Source: Magnolia sinica (taxonomy: Eukaryota; Streptophyta; Magnoliopsida; Magnoliales; Magnoliaceae). From it: a DNA stretch of 64,000 nt. The notes beneath the pieces were generated by a model. The model had not been told where the DNA came from. It saw only the letters and a program-made list of their open reading frames with translations, and made no database searches. Positions 26,538 to 38,624 of this stretch are shown piece by piece. Numbering within the stretch: position 1 is the stretch's first letter; each line of letters starts with the position of its first letter. The stretch lies in the NCBI RefSeq assembly GCF_029962835.1, contig NC_080577.1:6820001-6884000 (forward strand), in the 5' to 3' direction. The translations under genes were made by a program, and so were the position numbers.

Positions 26538-26867
26538 TAAACATACAAGCAGAAAATGTTAATAGAAACATGACAGCTAAAGCCAATTGATGCACGACTA
26601 TATCACTCATAAATAGACACGAATGACATTCATCACAAATAAATATGATAAGTATCAAGAAGATAGTGAAAATATATATTAAATTATTCCTGCTTTCAAC
26701 AAAGCAGATAATTACATAAACCAGGCAAGTCTAAGTACATTGTCTTATGCATGGAAGACTATCATTCCACATTCTCTTAGCTATCTCATCTCTCTTACGT
26801 GTCCAATCATCACGTGCACGATTCGTCACCCGAGCTAACGCTTGTTCTTCTTCCACCATAATTACAT

Positions 26868-28155
26868 CTATAGCGGAAGCGAAACATCCATTGTACTATC
26901 TCCACTGTCCTTAACTTCCTCCGCCAGTCCATCATCACCAGCAGCACGGATGAAATTATAAAGGACACAACAAGCTATAATAATTTTCACTTGTATTATA
27001 AAACTTAAATTGAGGAAGAGTACGTAGAATATGAAAGTGGCCTTTTAGAAGCCCGAACACACGCTTTATGACATTACGCAGTTGTGCATGACGATAATTG
27101 AACAGTTCCTCTTTATTAACAGGCTTTCTTCCCATACGAAACTTGTTCAGGTGATATCGCACACCTCGATATGGTGCCATAAATCCAAGCGTATGTACAT
27201 ATCTGATATCAACAACATAATATTTTCCTACACATTGCAAGATATGTTTCAGTTGAATTACATACATAAACAATTATAATGCAAATAATCACCCCCTTTA
27301 GCCAATTACCGTGTGGAATAAGGAAACAATCAGGCCGATGGGTTAGTGCATTTTGTAACACACGAGCATCGGATGTGGATCCATCCCAACCAGCAAGTAC
27401 ATATACAAATTTCATATAAAACGTACATGCGGCCAAAACATTCTTTGACAAAAATTATTTCCTATTTCTGAATGTTGAGCTTAATTCTTTTAGCAAATGA
27501 GCTGGGATAGGGGTACCATCTAGGGCCCCGATGTAATCCTACAATCAAAAGTTTACCACATGATCAGTTCATTTTTTCATGGTACTATTTAGTAACTGCT
27601 CCAACACATGTACTCACATTACTCGAAAATATGGGTTCCACAAAGGGTTGTCGGATATTTCCTTGGGTGTGTGTAATCCAGGAAACTTCACATACTCTGG
27701 ATATAGACCAATTATAACATCCAACACTTTAGTAAAGTGTCGGCTTACAATCTCACCAGATCTTGTGAAACGATGACCAATGACTCGATTACGTACATTA
27801 TGTCCGATAGTATGAAGAAATATTACAACCTGCTCCTCCAACATGCATCTCCTGCTATCGAATAGTAGATTCCGATATCTCAACAGTGAACATAATTCGA
27901 AAAATTGTCCCCTGCCCATCCTCAGCTGCGCAAGATAGTCACTATCGCTCTTATGTATAATTCGGCTGATGAATCTACCCCTTTCAATGTGACCACCAGC
28001 GGGGTTTGCCTTCATATAGAACCGTCGATAGTATTCAGCTGCTTCGCTACATATACTAAAGCTGCAATGGCTGTAATTGCAGTTGCAATTTCACTATCAT
28101 TCCATTCACTGCCAGAGGACCATTCATCGAAATTATCCGCACTTTCAGAAGCCAT
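26868..28155 (-). pseudogene. PIF/Harbinger DDE transposase pseudogene
   Basis: Transposase of the DDE_Tnp_4 type. ATG at 28155 opens 'MASESADNFDEWSSGSEWND'. After one frameshift near 28030, 'QFFELCSLLRYRNLL' and 'IFLHTIGHNVRNRVIGHRF' are the helix-turn-helix region. A likely intron (about 27543-27631) precedes 'DYIGALDGTPIPAH' with the first Asp. 'GWDGSTSDARVL' has the second Asp. A second intron precedes 'KYYVVDIRYVHTLGFMAPY'. 'ELFNYRHAQLRNVIKRVFG' carries the region of the catalytic Glu. After another frameshift, 'IQVKIIIACCVLYNFIR' ends the protein. A stop within 'FRNRK*FLSKNV' and two frameshifts show it is dead. Confidence 0.8.
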
Positions 28156-29447
28156 TGCAGCTCAATAGAACTCAAAAGAGATCTGAATGAGAATTACAAT
28201 AAATTGAATATTTATACCTCCTCTAATATGAAATGACTATACAGCAAACACTTCCATTGTAGTGGAGATTATATTGGGATTTATAGTCTTTCCAAAATTG
28301 ATGATTTACAAAAAGTTGAGATGAATACATAAAAGTTGAGTATGGACATTAGATAATTTTAGCAGATAATTTATTAACTTAATAATAAACGCAATCATAC
28401 AACAAAGCTATTAACATGCAATTGTCGGTAGTTGTATTTACAACTTCTGAGTTCAGACATCAGACATTACAAAAAGTAAGGTAATTTAGAAGCAATAAAG
28501 TTCGATGGTGGCATGCCGATTTGTCTTTGTTAAGACAAAAGCATGTAAATGGATGAACCTACCAACACTGAATCTACCAGCGCTGACCAATATATTTTAC
28601 AATCTGCAAGGCTTGAAGGTGGCATTGAATAAAAAAACTGAACGTCATCTAACACCTTACGACCATCTTATAACAAATGCATTACTAGTCAATGTAATGA
28701 GGAGACACAAATGCATTACTAGTCAATGTAATGAGGAGACATTATACAGTGAACAACCCGTTCATATAATAGGGAAATTGATGCTGAATATGGAGAGGAT
28801 AATATGAACAGATATTTATCCTTCAAAGCCCCAAGGAAATCAATTTGAAATGAAAGAAATAATGCGTCTTGCATGTAATAGATATGAACGAGTAATACCT
28901 TTTTTTGAAATCCGATCGGATGATGCAGAATGTACAGAGGATGCAAAACTTACCTATCTGACAGATGATTTTGAAGAGCTTGTTCAAGGGTTGGTATGTT
29001 ACGAAGAATAGGGTTTTATAAAAGAAACACGTATCGAAATTGCGAAATGTTAAAATATAAAGTCATCTCATCTGTCCAACACAACAGAGCATGCACCCGT
29101 CAATTCAATCCATCGACGCTTACTAGCAAGGCATTGTGAAATCCCAATATGCATTTGGATTATTTGCATATTTCCCTCCCATCGGCTGAAATAGGGTGTA
29201 GACAGTCCCGGGTGTGTAATATAGACCGTATACACGCCAATAAGAGGGGCGTCTTGCATCAAAGAGGCTCATGTAAGATACAACCCTCTCCGATCATGGT
29301 TACAGGTGGTTGAATATAACCAACCCGATTTGTAGGAGGGAGATGACCATACCTGATGGATTTGCTTTTGGGCAACAGGAACTGCTTTGCACGATGGCTT
29401 GATTTGCAACGAGTAAGCTTGTAGAGAGCTATAACGGTGACTGTATG
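28156..29447. other. Harbinger 5' region, no gene seen
   Basis: AT-rich DNA upstream of the transposase. A 34-base unit beginning 'acaaatgcattactagtcaa' is tandemly doubled at 28673-28740. No conserved protein could be read on either strand. Confidence 0.5.
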
Positions 29448-32400
29448 TGTCACGCCCCGAACTCGGAAACCGGGCTCACAAAATTCCCGATCGCCGAATC
29501 CGGCGCCGACAGCCTCCGTAGAACCCCATTTTCGGATCCCGGCACCCATTCACCAGGTTCCGATCCTGGGATACTACAAGGAGGATTTCAAATCATCAGT
29601 CTGATTCATAATGAGCATAACAAAAGCATAACCCACAACTAATAACCACAAGAACACCACCACAAAATCCACTATGATCAAAAACTTTTTAGTACAATAC
29701 GGCAGAAGGGGAAATACAATGCAACAAAAGAAACAAAACTCCAGAAGCTCGGCTGCACGCTCCAACTATGGCCAGACTATGGCTGCGACTGCGTCCTGAC
29801 GTCACCTGCACGCATCAATCGTGCATAAGCTTATGGAAAGCTTAGAGGGTGGTGTAAGTGTGTGCGCAATATAGACGTGCTCAAAATGCAAGGTCAGAGT
29901 GATGCGGAATCATGATGATGAGCACATGAATGCAATCAGCCGTACCAAGGCTATGCGGTGCAAGATATGAATGCTATCGGCCATGACACGGCCATGCGAT
30001 GCAAGATGCAACTCAAGCATGCCAATCCTCAACATGTATCAATATAGTTCTCATTCTGGATAATCACCGGGTTCAATACACTCCAAATGGCACTGCGCTC
30101 TCCTAGCCGCACAGTCTAATGAGCGTAAGAAACCTCACTATCCGCCCGACCAATAGTCACTGCCAATACCTATCCGCACGTCGATAGCGGACCCATTCGC
30201 GAGTGGTCAAACTCGGCCTAGTATTGCCCCCTACCCTCGGGCGAGTAAGGCCGCACTCCTTTCCAACCGACCACGACACAGTGGGAGACGCGGCCTCCTG
30301 GTATTCGGCCCTCATGCGTTCGTATATCCACTCGGTCTCGACGTTGGAGTCATCCTTTGGTACCATCGGGTTTAGGGATTTTCATCCAGGGACATCTATG
30401 GTGCCCGTATGCTAGAATCAAATATTTTCGGTCTCCAATCCTGCCATCCACGATGTATCTGTGGAGGCCATGGCCCTGATGTCGCTAGGGCATATAGTAA
30501 TTATAATCACACAAATGCAAGTGCATGAGTCACATTATCAGTCATGCAACAGTCTGTATGTACCATGCACTTATATGGGGCAACTCCGCCTATTAGGGAG
30601 CCCATAAACAGTCTGCCCAAAGGCATATGCTATGATCGGTCACTCCTCACGTCAGGCATACATATGATGCGAATGATCATGAACCATGGATCTATACTAA
30701 ACATGCATATAGGGATGGGCTCTGCGTATCACAGAAATGGGCCTAGACGGCCTGCAGAGTATAAGTATGAACCTATCAGTGGCCTTAAGGAGTGTGACAA
30801 TGCGGACATTTAACCAACATTGTCCTTACAATGTGGACGTCAAACCAACATTGTTCCCAAGGCTTAGCCCGCCATAAAGCACCATTACACAAACCATAGG
30901 AAATCACACATTGCAATGGACTAATATACATCTCATTGGGCCTCGACCCATAGTGCTCAGATACATCAAATGGGCCATCTCATATGGGCCTTATATAAGT
31001 CAAGTGGGCCGCATTAGTGGGCCTTATGTACATTGCAATGGGCCATAACCCATGAGCCTTTGAAAACTTCACAATGGGTCTCGTAACATGGCCCTTATAT
31101 ATATCAGAGTGGGCCTCGACATCGGGCCACCAATACGTCGAATGGGCCTAACCTCATGGGCCTTATATATATATCAAGGTGGGCCTCCCCAATGGCCAGA
31201 AATACATCAATATGGCTCCACCACATGGGCCTAGGGCCCACCATAATATTTATTTGAAATCCAACCTATTCATAAGGTCACTTGGACCTTGGGTAAGGCC
31301 CACTGAAATGTTCATTTGAAATCCGACTTATTCATAAGGTCACACGGGCCAGGGAGGAGGGGAACAACAATTTTCAGCTTGATCTGAAACTTCTGTGGAC
31401 CCAGAAAGGGTTTCAATGGTAGAGTTCAATTCACACTGTTTCTTGTGATGTGGGCCGCCCGAGCGCTGGATTGACCTGATTTTTGAGGGGGGTCCATGTC
31501 AAATAGTGGCCCACCAAATGGACGGTGTGGATACAAAATATACATCATGGTGGGGCCCACGGATGGAGCCGTGGGTCCCTGCCTCTTGGCCGCCCGTCAC
31601 TGCTGCTGCTTTTTAAATTTTTTTTTTTTTTTAATTTTAATTTTTTTTTTGTTTTGGGGCCCACCGAGATGTGATTCACAATCCAGCCCATCCATTATGT
31701 GGGTCCCATCTAAATGACCGTACAGACCAAGTTTCAACGACATCCAAAACTCAGGTAGGCCCCACCAAGCGATTTTATATGTTTAGGCATGTCTTTACAT
31801 GTTTTTAAATGGTGTGGTCCACATGAGTTTCGTATGAGCCTGATTTTTGGTATGGACGGACGGTCCGCGGGGACCCATCAAATTCACGGTGTTGATCTTC
31901 AAAACACATCAATATGGGGCCCACAGCTGGGGCCGTGAGCCCCAGCCCGTCCGTCCGTCAACCGCGAGCGCAGGCAGCGCCTCTGGCGCTCTGACAGCAG
32001 CAGCATGCGCTGCTTCTTCTTCCTTTCATATTTTTTTTTTTTTTTAAATAGCCGTTTTTCCACGGTTTTTCCCAGGCGGGGCCCGCTTCAGAAAGATCCG
32101 TACCAGCCATCAGTCCCTGTGGCTCGATACAAACCCATAGAGTCTAATATTGGGCTGTTTCAAATGTATCAGAGCATCAGGGAGTAAATCAAAGGTAGGA
32201 AGCTTGTTTCCTATGGTATGGCCCGCTAAGGAAGGGGATCAACTTCATTTTTCGGCTCAACGCCTAAAATGAAATGGGGAACAACATGGACGGCTTGGAT
32301 TTTGCATATACATCACGGTGGGGCCTGCATGAGTGGCGCACCACTCCCTCCTCTATGCTAGCCTGTTAGTACAGCCCATGCCAGCTTACCCATCCTTGTT

Positions 32401-33550
32401 TGCCAACGTCCAGCGTCCAGGGACGCTGGACGGCATGCTTAAATACATAATATGGTGGGTCCCACGTAGATGTGGCCCACCAACATATATGCATAAAATG
32501 TATATACATATTATATTATATATAATACATATTATATTATATATATTATAAAATATAACATATATACATATATTTATATATGATATATATATATATATAT
32601 AAGTACATTGGGTCCATCCAAACAATGGATGGTGTGGATCATCACCTGCAATGGAGTGGGCCACTCTGTCTGTTGTAGATGGACGGGTAGATGTAGTACA
32701 TATTGGTGGGATCCACACCATTACAAAGAAAGAGAGAAGGAGAGAGATAGAGGGAGGTATACGGTGAGATAGAGGAACCCCGCCACTATGGGCCCTCTTG
32801 ATTAAATCACATACATCCAAATGGGTCCCACCAACAAGTGGGCCCTATAATTTAAAATAATGGCAAAACACCCACCTTATCTTCCTTCTTCTTGGTCTCT
32901 TAGACTCCAATGCCCCTCAGCTTCAACTTTGATGGAGGATGATGGACTCTTGATGGTGAGGATGAGAGATGGGAGGGTGTAGATGGATGATGGAAGGTGG
33001 ACCACACTTGAGAGGGAGAGGAGGCTTGGACGTTTGGGGCTTGGGGTTGCTTGGAGAGATATGAGAAAATGAGAGAGAAAATGAGAGGATGGGAGTGATA
33101 TGAGGTGATGGAGTGATGGGTGTAATTAATGGGGCATGGGTTTGTTTGAAAAGTGAGTAAAGGAGGGATGGGTGAAGAGAGAGAGAATTGACTTTGTGAA
33201 GAAAGAGGTATGGGTTGTTGTACTTGAGATAAGGTTGCATTTAATGATGATTGATGGGACTTATTGTGTAGAGATTCCCTCGAAATCCGCAACGCGCGGT
33301 GTTTCTTCGGAATAAACGCTGATCGGCATCTTCTTACCTGAGTATCGGTTCGGTGCGCAAGTCACGGCGTTGGAACCGCGGCGACGACGCGGTCGCTATG
33401 ATATAACTTTCGGATCAAGCCGACGTCGGTGTGCGGGACCTGGCTTAGGATCGTGCGCAAACACCGAATACGGTGCGAAGGTTGCCGGAATTTGACCGGA
33501 AGGACCGCGAAAGCTAATGAAATGGTACGGATTAGGACACGGGTCTTACA
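29448..33550. mobile_element. Solo LTR or LTR-like element, 4.1 kb, with perfect 5-bp target duplication
   Basis: The element starts tgtcacgccccgaactcgg and ends gggtcttaca (TG..CA). It is flanked by gtatg on both sides (29443-29447 and 33551-33555), an exact 5-bp duplication. Starts of the form TGTCACGMCCC are common in long LTRs of plant Tekay/Del-type Ty3 elements, so this is probably a solo LTR left by recombination between two LTRs. The interior is non-coding, with many 'tgggcc' words at 30900-31500, poly(T) runs at 31618-31650 and 32028-32045, and an AT-rich stretch near 32500-32600. Confidence 0.7.
32505..32602. repeat. AT-rich simple repeat
   Basis: Irregular 'atatata/tattatat' sequence ending in a short (TA)n run. 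It lies within the solo LTR. Confidence 0.8.
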
Positions 33551-33896
33551 GTATGTGCAGAGGGATCTTCGGAAGGGCCGGTTCGGAACAAAATGCCGAC
33601 ATACAGGCTCTCAGACGATCTATGGAGGAGGCGGTGGAGAAGATCACCCGTTCTCCGTAGGATACAAAAAACAAAAGGGCTTATTTCAAAGTCGTCCGTG
33701 TTTACAACGCAATGAAGATGTTGTACAAATGGCAGCGGTATGCACTGACAGTACATTACCGCCAGTCAGAGGCTCCGCAATGTATTTGCGCGCTTCATAT
33801 ATGAAGGTCGGCTACTCTTAATCAAACATTGCTTATGTCACATTAGTCCCATTAAAACAATGCAATACACCCCTAACCGCAAATCCAAATAGGCCC

Positions 33897-34684
33897 TAAG
33901 GGATCGAATACCTACCCTTAATTTCTTAAAGAGGAAATACATTGGATGGCAAAAAAGAATTACAATAAGCCCTTAATTTAGGTTTAGGTTTTTAATCAAT
34001 GATTGGATGGCATAAAAAATAATTACAATATGGGCCCTAATAATTTTTAATGGTAGAATTAACTGCCATTCGTGAACCATTGTGGGGTCCACCTAAGATT
34101 TGAATCTTTTTCATTTTTGAGCTCATGCCTCGAAATTATAATCCATGAAAGATGGGCAGTGTGGATTAAACAAACGCATCATTGTTGAGGCCCATGGTAC
34201 AATCCATGGTTAGGGTGGATTCGGCCACTATGCACAAGAAACAAAAGGATATAACTACCAATTTAGAATGTAATACACATAATTCGATGAACACTGTTAG
34301 TCAAAATCAAAATAAATAGCTTTTCATCATTTTTCAAAACTTTAGATGAGTTTTAGGAAAGAGTTTATTTTTATGTAAGGTATTGTCTCGTAAAAATAAA
34401 AAAGTGTGTGAAGACTCAATTTGGTTGATTTTTATCTTTTATTATTATAAATAATTTAAAACAAATCTTGACCAAAAGAAAAGACTCAATAGAATCTAGT
34501 TTCTGAACTCAGAAATCCAATTAAGTCGAATCAACTCAGTTGAGTGATCAAGTCGAGTTCTTAAAATATCATCACAACCAGACCGGGGTTCCTCGTAGGC
34601 TCTTGGGTCATTGTCCGGGAAGTGGATCGTGTCCTCCACGGCATGTACGCATTAAATGCTTGATGATTCGAAGCAAGGATCTGT
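33897..34684. other. Intergenic DNA between the Harbinger element and the next foldback MITE
   Basis: No gene seen. 34083-34205 looks like one arm or a fragment of the foldback MITE family ('ggggtccacctaagatttga' and 'cagtgtggattaaacaaacg'). The rest is AT-rich. Confidence 0.5.
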
Positions 34685-35080
34685 GGGGCCCACGGTGATG
34701 TATGGGTTTTATCCCCACTGTTTAACCATTTTTTCAGATCATTTTAAGTTTGAGTTTAAAATTGAGGCAGGTCCAATGCTCAAGTAGACTGCACCACATG
34801 AAGCAGCTCCAATAATAAAACTCATTGTTGAAACCTTCCAAGGGCTACCGTGATATTTGTTTTCTATCCAAATTGTTTATAAGTTTATACAAACCCGAAT
34901 CAAGGAAAATACAAATATTAGATTAATCCAAAACTTCTACTGCTCACAAGAAGTTTTTAATTGTGGGAGTTCAATTCCCACGGTATGGTCCACTTGAGCC
35001 TTGGATCTGCTTTATTTTTGGGCTCATATTCTAAAATGATTGGAGAAATAGATGAGCGGTGTAAATAAAACCCATAAATC
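34685..35080. mobile_element. Foldback MITE, copy 3
   Basis: The left arm 'ggtgatgtatgggttttatc' through 'cagatcattttaa' and 'caggtccaatgctcaag' faces the inverted right arm 'ctgatttatgggttttattt' through 'caatcattttaga' and 'cagatccaaggctcaag'. Possible outer ends are 'attgtccgg' near 34611 and 35107. No target duplication was confirmed. Confidence 0.6.
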
Positions 35081-37590
35081 AGGCACGAAACCCTGCCTGG
35101 ACAGATTATTGTCCGGTCCGGGGCAGACGCAATCCGCTTCCACTTGTCGGAGGCATTGTCTTATAACTACAAATGGATTCTGAAGTACTTGTTCTACGTC
35201 TTGTACTTGTTCGACGTTTTCATTGACTTTCCAGTAAAAATTGCTGAATTTGAGGGTGATACATTCGTTGTACCTACAGTTGTACTTGATTTTTTATATG
35301 GTTTACATCAAAGACCCTCCATCATATATTGCGTGGCCTGCCCAACCTCAACTTCGAACCATTGACTTAGCATGCATTTCAATGGATATTTAAGACTAAC
35401 ACAACGGTCGGAGAAAATAACGTGCATGCTTTTTCCTCATACAATGAATCTCATTTACCCTCATGGAAACCGTGCTAAGGTGTGACCCCCGTGATTTTTG
35501 GGCAAGGACACCTGTATGGTGGGGCCCATCTAGTGAATGACCAAGATTTCACATTTGCCAAACTGGCATGTGGACCTTTCATGCTGATGACATCATCTTC
35601 CCAACTGGCACTTTCATGAACCCATCTTTTTTCTTTGGCCTTGCAAGATGAAGGCTTCCCACATCATGAACAAGGAGCCAACGTCAGTTTGGCCCCGTTA
35701 GGATGTACCATCAAATTGGAATTATATTTCAATTAATTGGAATTTGATCAGCTTGTATTATCCTTTTGTTAAAGAATTTGGTTCTGTTTGGACATACCGT
35801 TGAATTGGAATTTGATAAAATTGTAGTTTCTTTCATAGTTTAAAAACTTGACTCAACTCAATTGAGTAAACCAGAATTTACAAAGATTAGAAAAATAAAA
35901 AAATAAAAAAATAGGAGGTTGCGACTCAGTCATTACTCACTGTAACATTCTGAATTTTCATAGCCAAAGTTTATACTCATATTCAAGAAAATCAGTTGTT
36001 AATAATGTATAAATTGGATGTTTTAAAAATCACATATAGATTTATGGTTTTTAGATTCCATGTGTACTTTAATAATTCAAATGAGAACCTAAATATGAGT
36101 TTCTAATTTCTCAACTCCCTGGTTCCTCTGGGAATTTAGTTGGGTATATGCACCTAATATATTATGTCTTAATTGCGTAAAGCTTATGGTGGTTCACTCT
36201 CTCAGGACCAGTTAATCTCATTCTCATACTCTGATACCAACTATAATATCCTAAATTTTCGTGGCCAAAGTTTATAGTCATGCCCGAAAAAACTAGATGT
36301 TAATAATATATAAATAAGATGCTTTAAAAATCGTACTTTATTATTATTTTTTTTCCAAAAAGAAAAACTCGTTTCTAAATAATTTGGTAAAACTCAACAC
36401 TATTTGATATAATTTATATTTTAAATATTATATATTGTTAAAAAGAGGGTCATAAATACTCCTAGCACACGGTTAATGCTAGTGTAGCTCACGTTCAGAA
36501 TGAGGATCATCTGATCATTTTCCACCACATTGCGTTACATCTTTTCTTCCTACTTATAATAATTGGTGTATGACCCATTGCAAGAAGTATACATGCTTTG
36601 CATAGCTCACTGGACCAGCACTGAAGTATCTTTCTTGATTAGGCTAACATTGCGATGTTGAGTAGGTTGTGAACACTTTATGGTTAAGATGGATTAAAAA
36701 AAATCCTGGCCGATGATAGAAGTGATCGGACCATCAGAACTTAAAATGAACATATCTTGCAAATTAGAATGAGCTATGGGATGTACCATATATGATTTTA
36801 GGGTAGGATGAGCTACTTTAGCTATAGCCAAGTTACGCATGCTGAATTTGCAAAATACCAGCATATCGACGATCGAATTCCTGTTTTATTTTTGTTTTTA
36901 CTATTTATAGTAAACATTAGTTTGAGTATTACTCTTCATCCGTTAGGCTTTAGGAGTTCCATCCAACATGAAAAGTGCTTAGAATAATTAAGAGAATAGC
37001 ATGGTTGAGCCAAATAGGACACTTATTATTTTTGGCCGAAAACCATGAGGTCTAATGGAAATCATGACCATTTATAAATAATAAGTTTATTACTTATAGT
37101 AAGTCACGATTTCTAGGAGTTTTAGTTATAGTGTGAGTTTGAAACTTCTTCCTAGGGTGTATGTTATTATTTAAGAAGTTATAAACTCATTTTTGGATCA
37201 TCAATCAGTCTATTAAGAATATTTTAAAATTATTCTATTTTCTTATTTTTTCCTCGTGGATTCGAGGCATCTCCGTGAGGAGTCTAGAGAAGTTCCGTAG
37301 ATTCAGAATAGTTATCCCCCCAGGAAGATGGTGCTCAACCTCACGTCCTTCCCTCGTCAGGCTAATGAGTCGAGCATAAGCCTAGCTGGAAAATTGATCA
37401 GGCTACGCATGTCCCAGTCCACGAGCCAATATTGGTCTAAGCGTTGTCCAAAGCTAGGTTGGGTACGTACATTGGGCTGGATCAGTCATCCAGCTCATTG
37501 TCATCCTTAACCACGGCTGAAACATAGTTTAAAATTTTGAAAACTTGAATGGACTTGATATCCAGTCGGCTTAGATTGTCTCAAAGATTG
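35081..37590. other. Intergenic DNA, no gene seen
   Basis: Contains a diverged direct repeat: 'tttcatagccaaagtttata' at about 35955 and 'tttcgtggccaaagtttata' at about 36255, each followed by '..gttaataat.tataaat..gatg.tttaaaaat'. This is about a 300-base period and probably reflects two copies of an old repeat. No conserved protein in six frames. Confidence 0.45.
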
Positions 37591-37594
37591 GATT

Positions 37595-37746
37595 TAACTT
37601 GGGTCCTTGCTCTTGCTCGGGTGGTAGATTCTCAGGAGTTCAACTCCCCGTCAAGGGTTCGAGTACCCATAGGTGGTGAAATTCCACTAGCGTGAGTGTG
37701 TGGGGTGTGTGTGCGTGTGTAAATTTTTTATTTTTATTTTTAAAAA
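37595..37746 (+). mobile_element. tRNA-derived SINE-like element
   Basis: 'gctcgggtggtagattctc' resembles a pol III A box. 'gggttcgagtaccc' about 40 bases later is a B box. A tRNA-unrelated part with 'gtgagtgtgtggggtgtgtg' follows, ending in a T/A-rich tail. It cannot fold as a normal tRNA with an intact acceptor stem, so a SINE is the better call. No flanking duplication was found. Confidence 0.5.
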
Positions 37747-38624
37747 AACTTGATTTGATATGTGATAAGTAAAATATAAATAAGAAATTTGTAATAATAG
37801 GTAGTTGGAGTAATATGTTTATAGAAGTAGGCAAGTCTAAGCACCAATGCAACATTGGCCTACTGGTACATGCAGTTTCCTATGTTTTAGGGTAGTGACT
37901 CTGTTCGAGTCGTGTTGAGTTGACCAAGTAAATGAGTCAAATCGGCAGTGATGCTGAGTCTGAACTGAATCAAGCCTGCCAATGGGTTTGGTAGAGACTC
38001 TTGGCTTAATTTATTGGGAATTGAGTTGACTCGGCAAGTTTTGAATTGAGTCATCGAGTTTTAGAATTATGATATGAAAGGAGAACTCTAAGAACAGTAC
38101 TTCACATCTTTACTGGGTCGGTTCATAATCTTCTTTTGACTCAGAAGTTCTTAAGATTTTCCATAAAAACCATCAGTTAAGTAAGAGGTACTATTGATTT
38201 TTAAATCATTCAGAGAAAAATCCAACATGGGTAGGGGTGCAAATGACTAGAAGTGCATTGACAAATCTGGAAAACCACTTCTCTATGTATCATCTTCTGT
38301 TTTATACAAATATCAATATGTAATCTGTGCACCTTTTATACATACAAACTCATCCTCTTTTCGCCTCCAAATCTTCTTCCTCTTCACATTTTCTTTCAAA
38401 CCATTCCTTGGACCATCCATAGAACACCAAATATGGGTAATCATGCACCAAAGTGCGGTTGAAGATTAAAAAGGCAAGGCATTGTAATCTACGATTGTAG
38501 GTGTAAATCTCACCCCTAAACTCCCATTTCCAATTGAAGTTCACATGTCCGTGTGCTCTCCTATTGGAGCTCAAGACATTTTCGCCAATGGCCAAAATAG
38601 CAGCCCAAAAATTCTCTACATTGG
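37747..38624. other. 3' flank of MLO copy B with an unidentified open frame
   Basis: Minus-strand 38637-38350 is open for 95 codons in a frame shifted against the MLO end and has no ATG at its start. It reads 'NFWAAILAIGENVLSS', 'VNFNWKWEFRGEIYTYNRRL' and 'FYGWSKEWFERKCEEEED'. I do not recognise it. It may be captured sequence or chance. The rest is AT-rich non-coding DNA. Confidence 0.4.

Larger units (their letters stand above)
22614..33896 (-). mobile_element. Decayed PIF/Harbinger element (about 7 kb of its own, plus a nested solo LTR)
   Basis: The right end reads ccaaataggccc followed by taa, a classic Harbinger terminus. The best left partner is gggtactgtttggattcgtg at 22614, similar to the inverted right end gggcctatttggatttgcgg. 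The triplet before it is ttt rather than taa, so the left limit is tentative. Three minus-strand coding regions lie inside: DDE transposase (26868-28155), Myb/SANT ORF (about 25310-26537) and a hybrid-binding-domain ORF (about 23730-24272). All are broken. The 4.1-kb solo LTR at 29448-33550 is a later insertion. Confidence 0.5.

Noticed and set aside
32386-33292. Three overlapping minus-strand open frames of 105-144 codons
   Set aside because: Low complexity (Ser, Pro, His rich) inside the solo LTR, overlapping each other in different frames, with no recognisable domain.
33429-33821. 130-codon plus-strand open frame
   Set aside because: It starts inside the solo LTR and runs across its end and the target duplication into Harbinger DNA, so it is not one gene.
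37610-37680. A functional tRNA gene
   Set aside because: A and B boxes are present, but acceptor-stem pairing and a proper anticodon arm are not, so a SINE is more likely.
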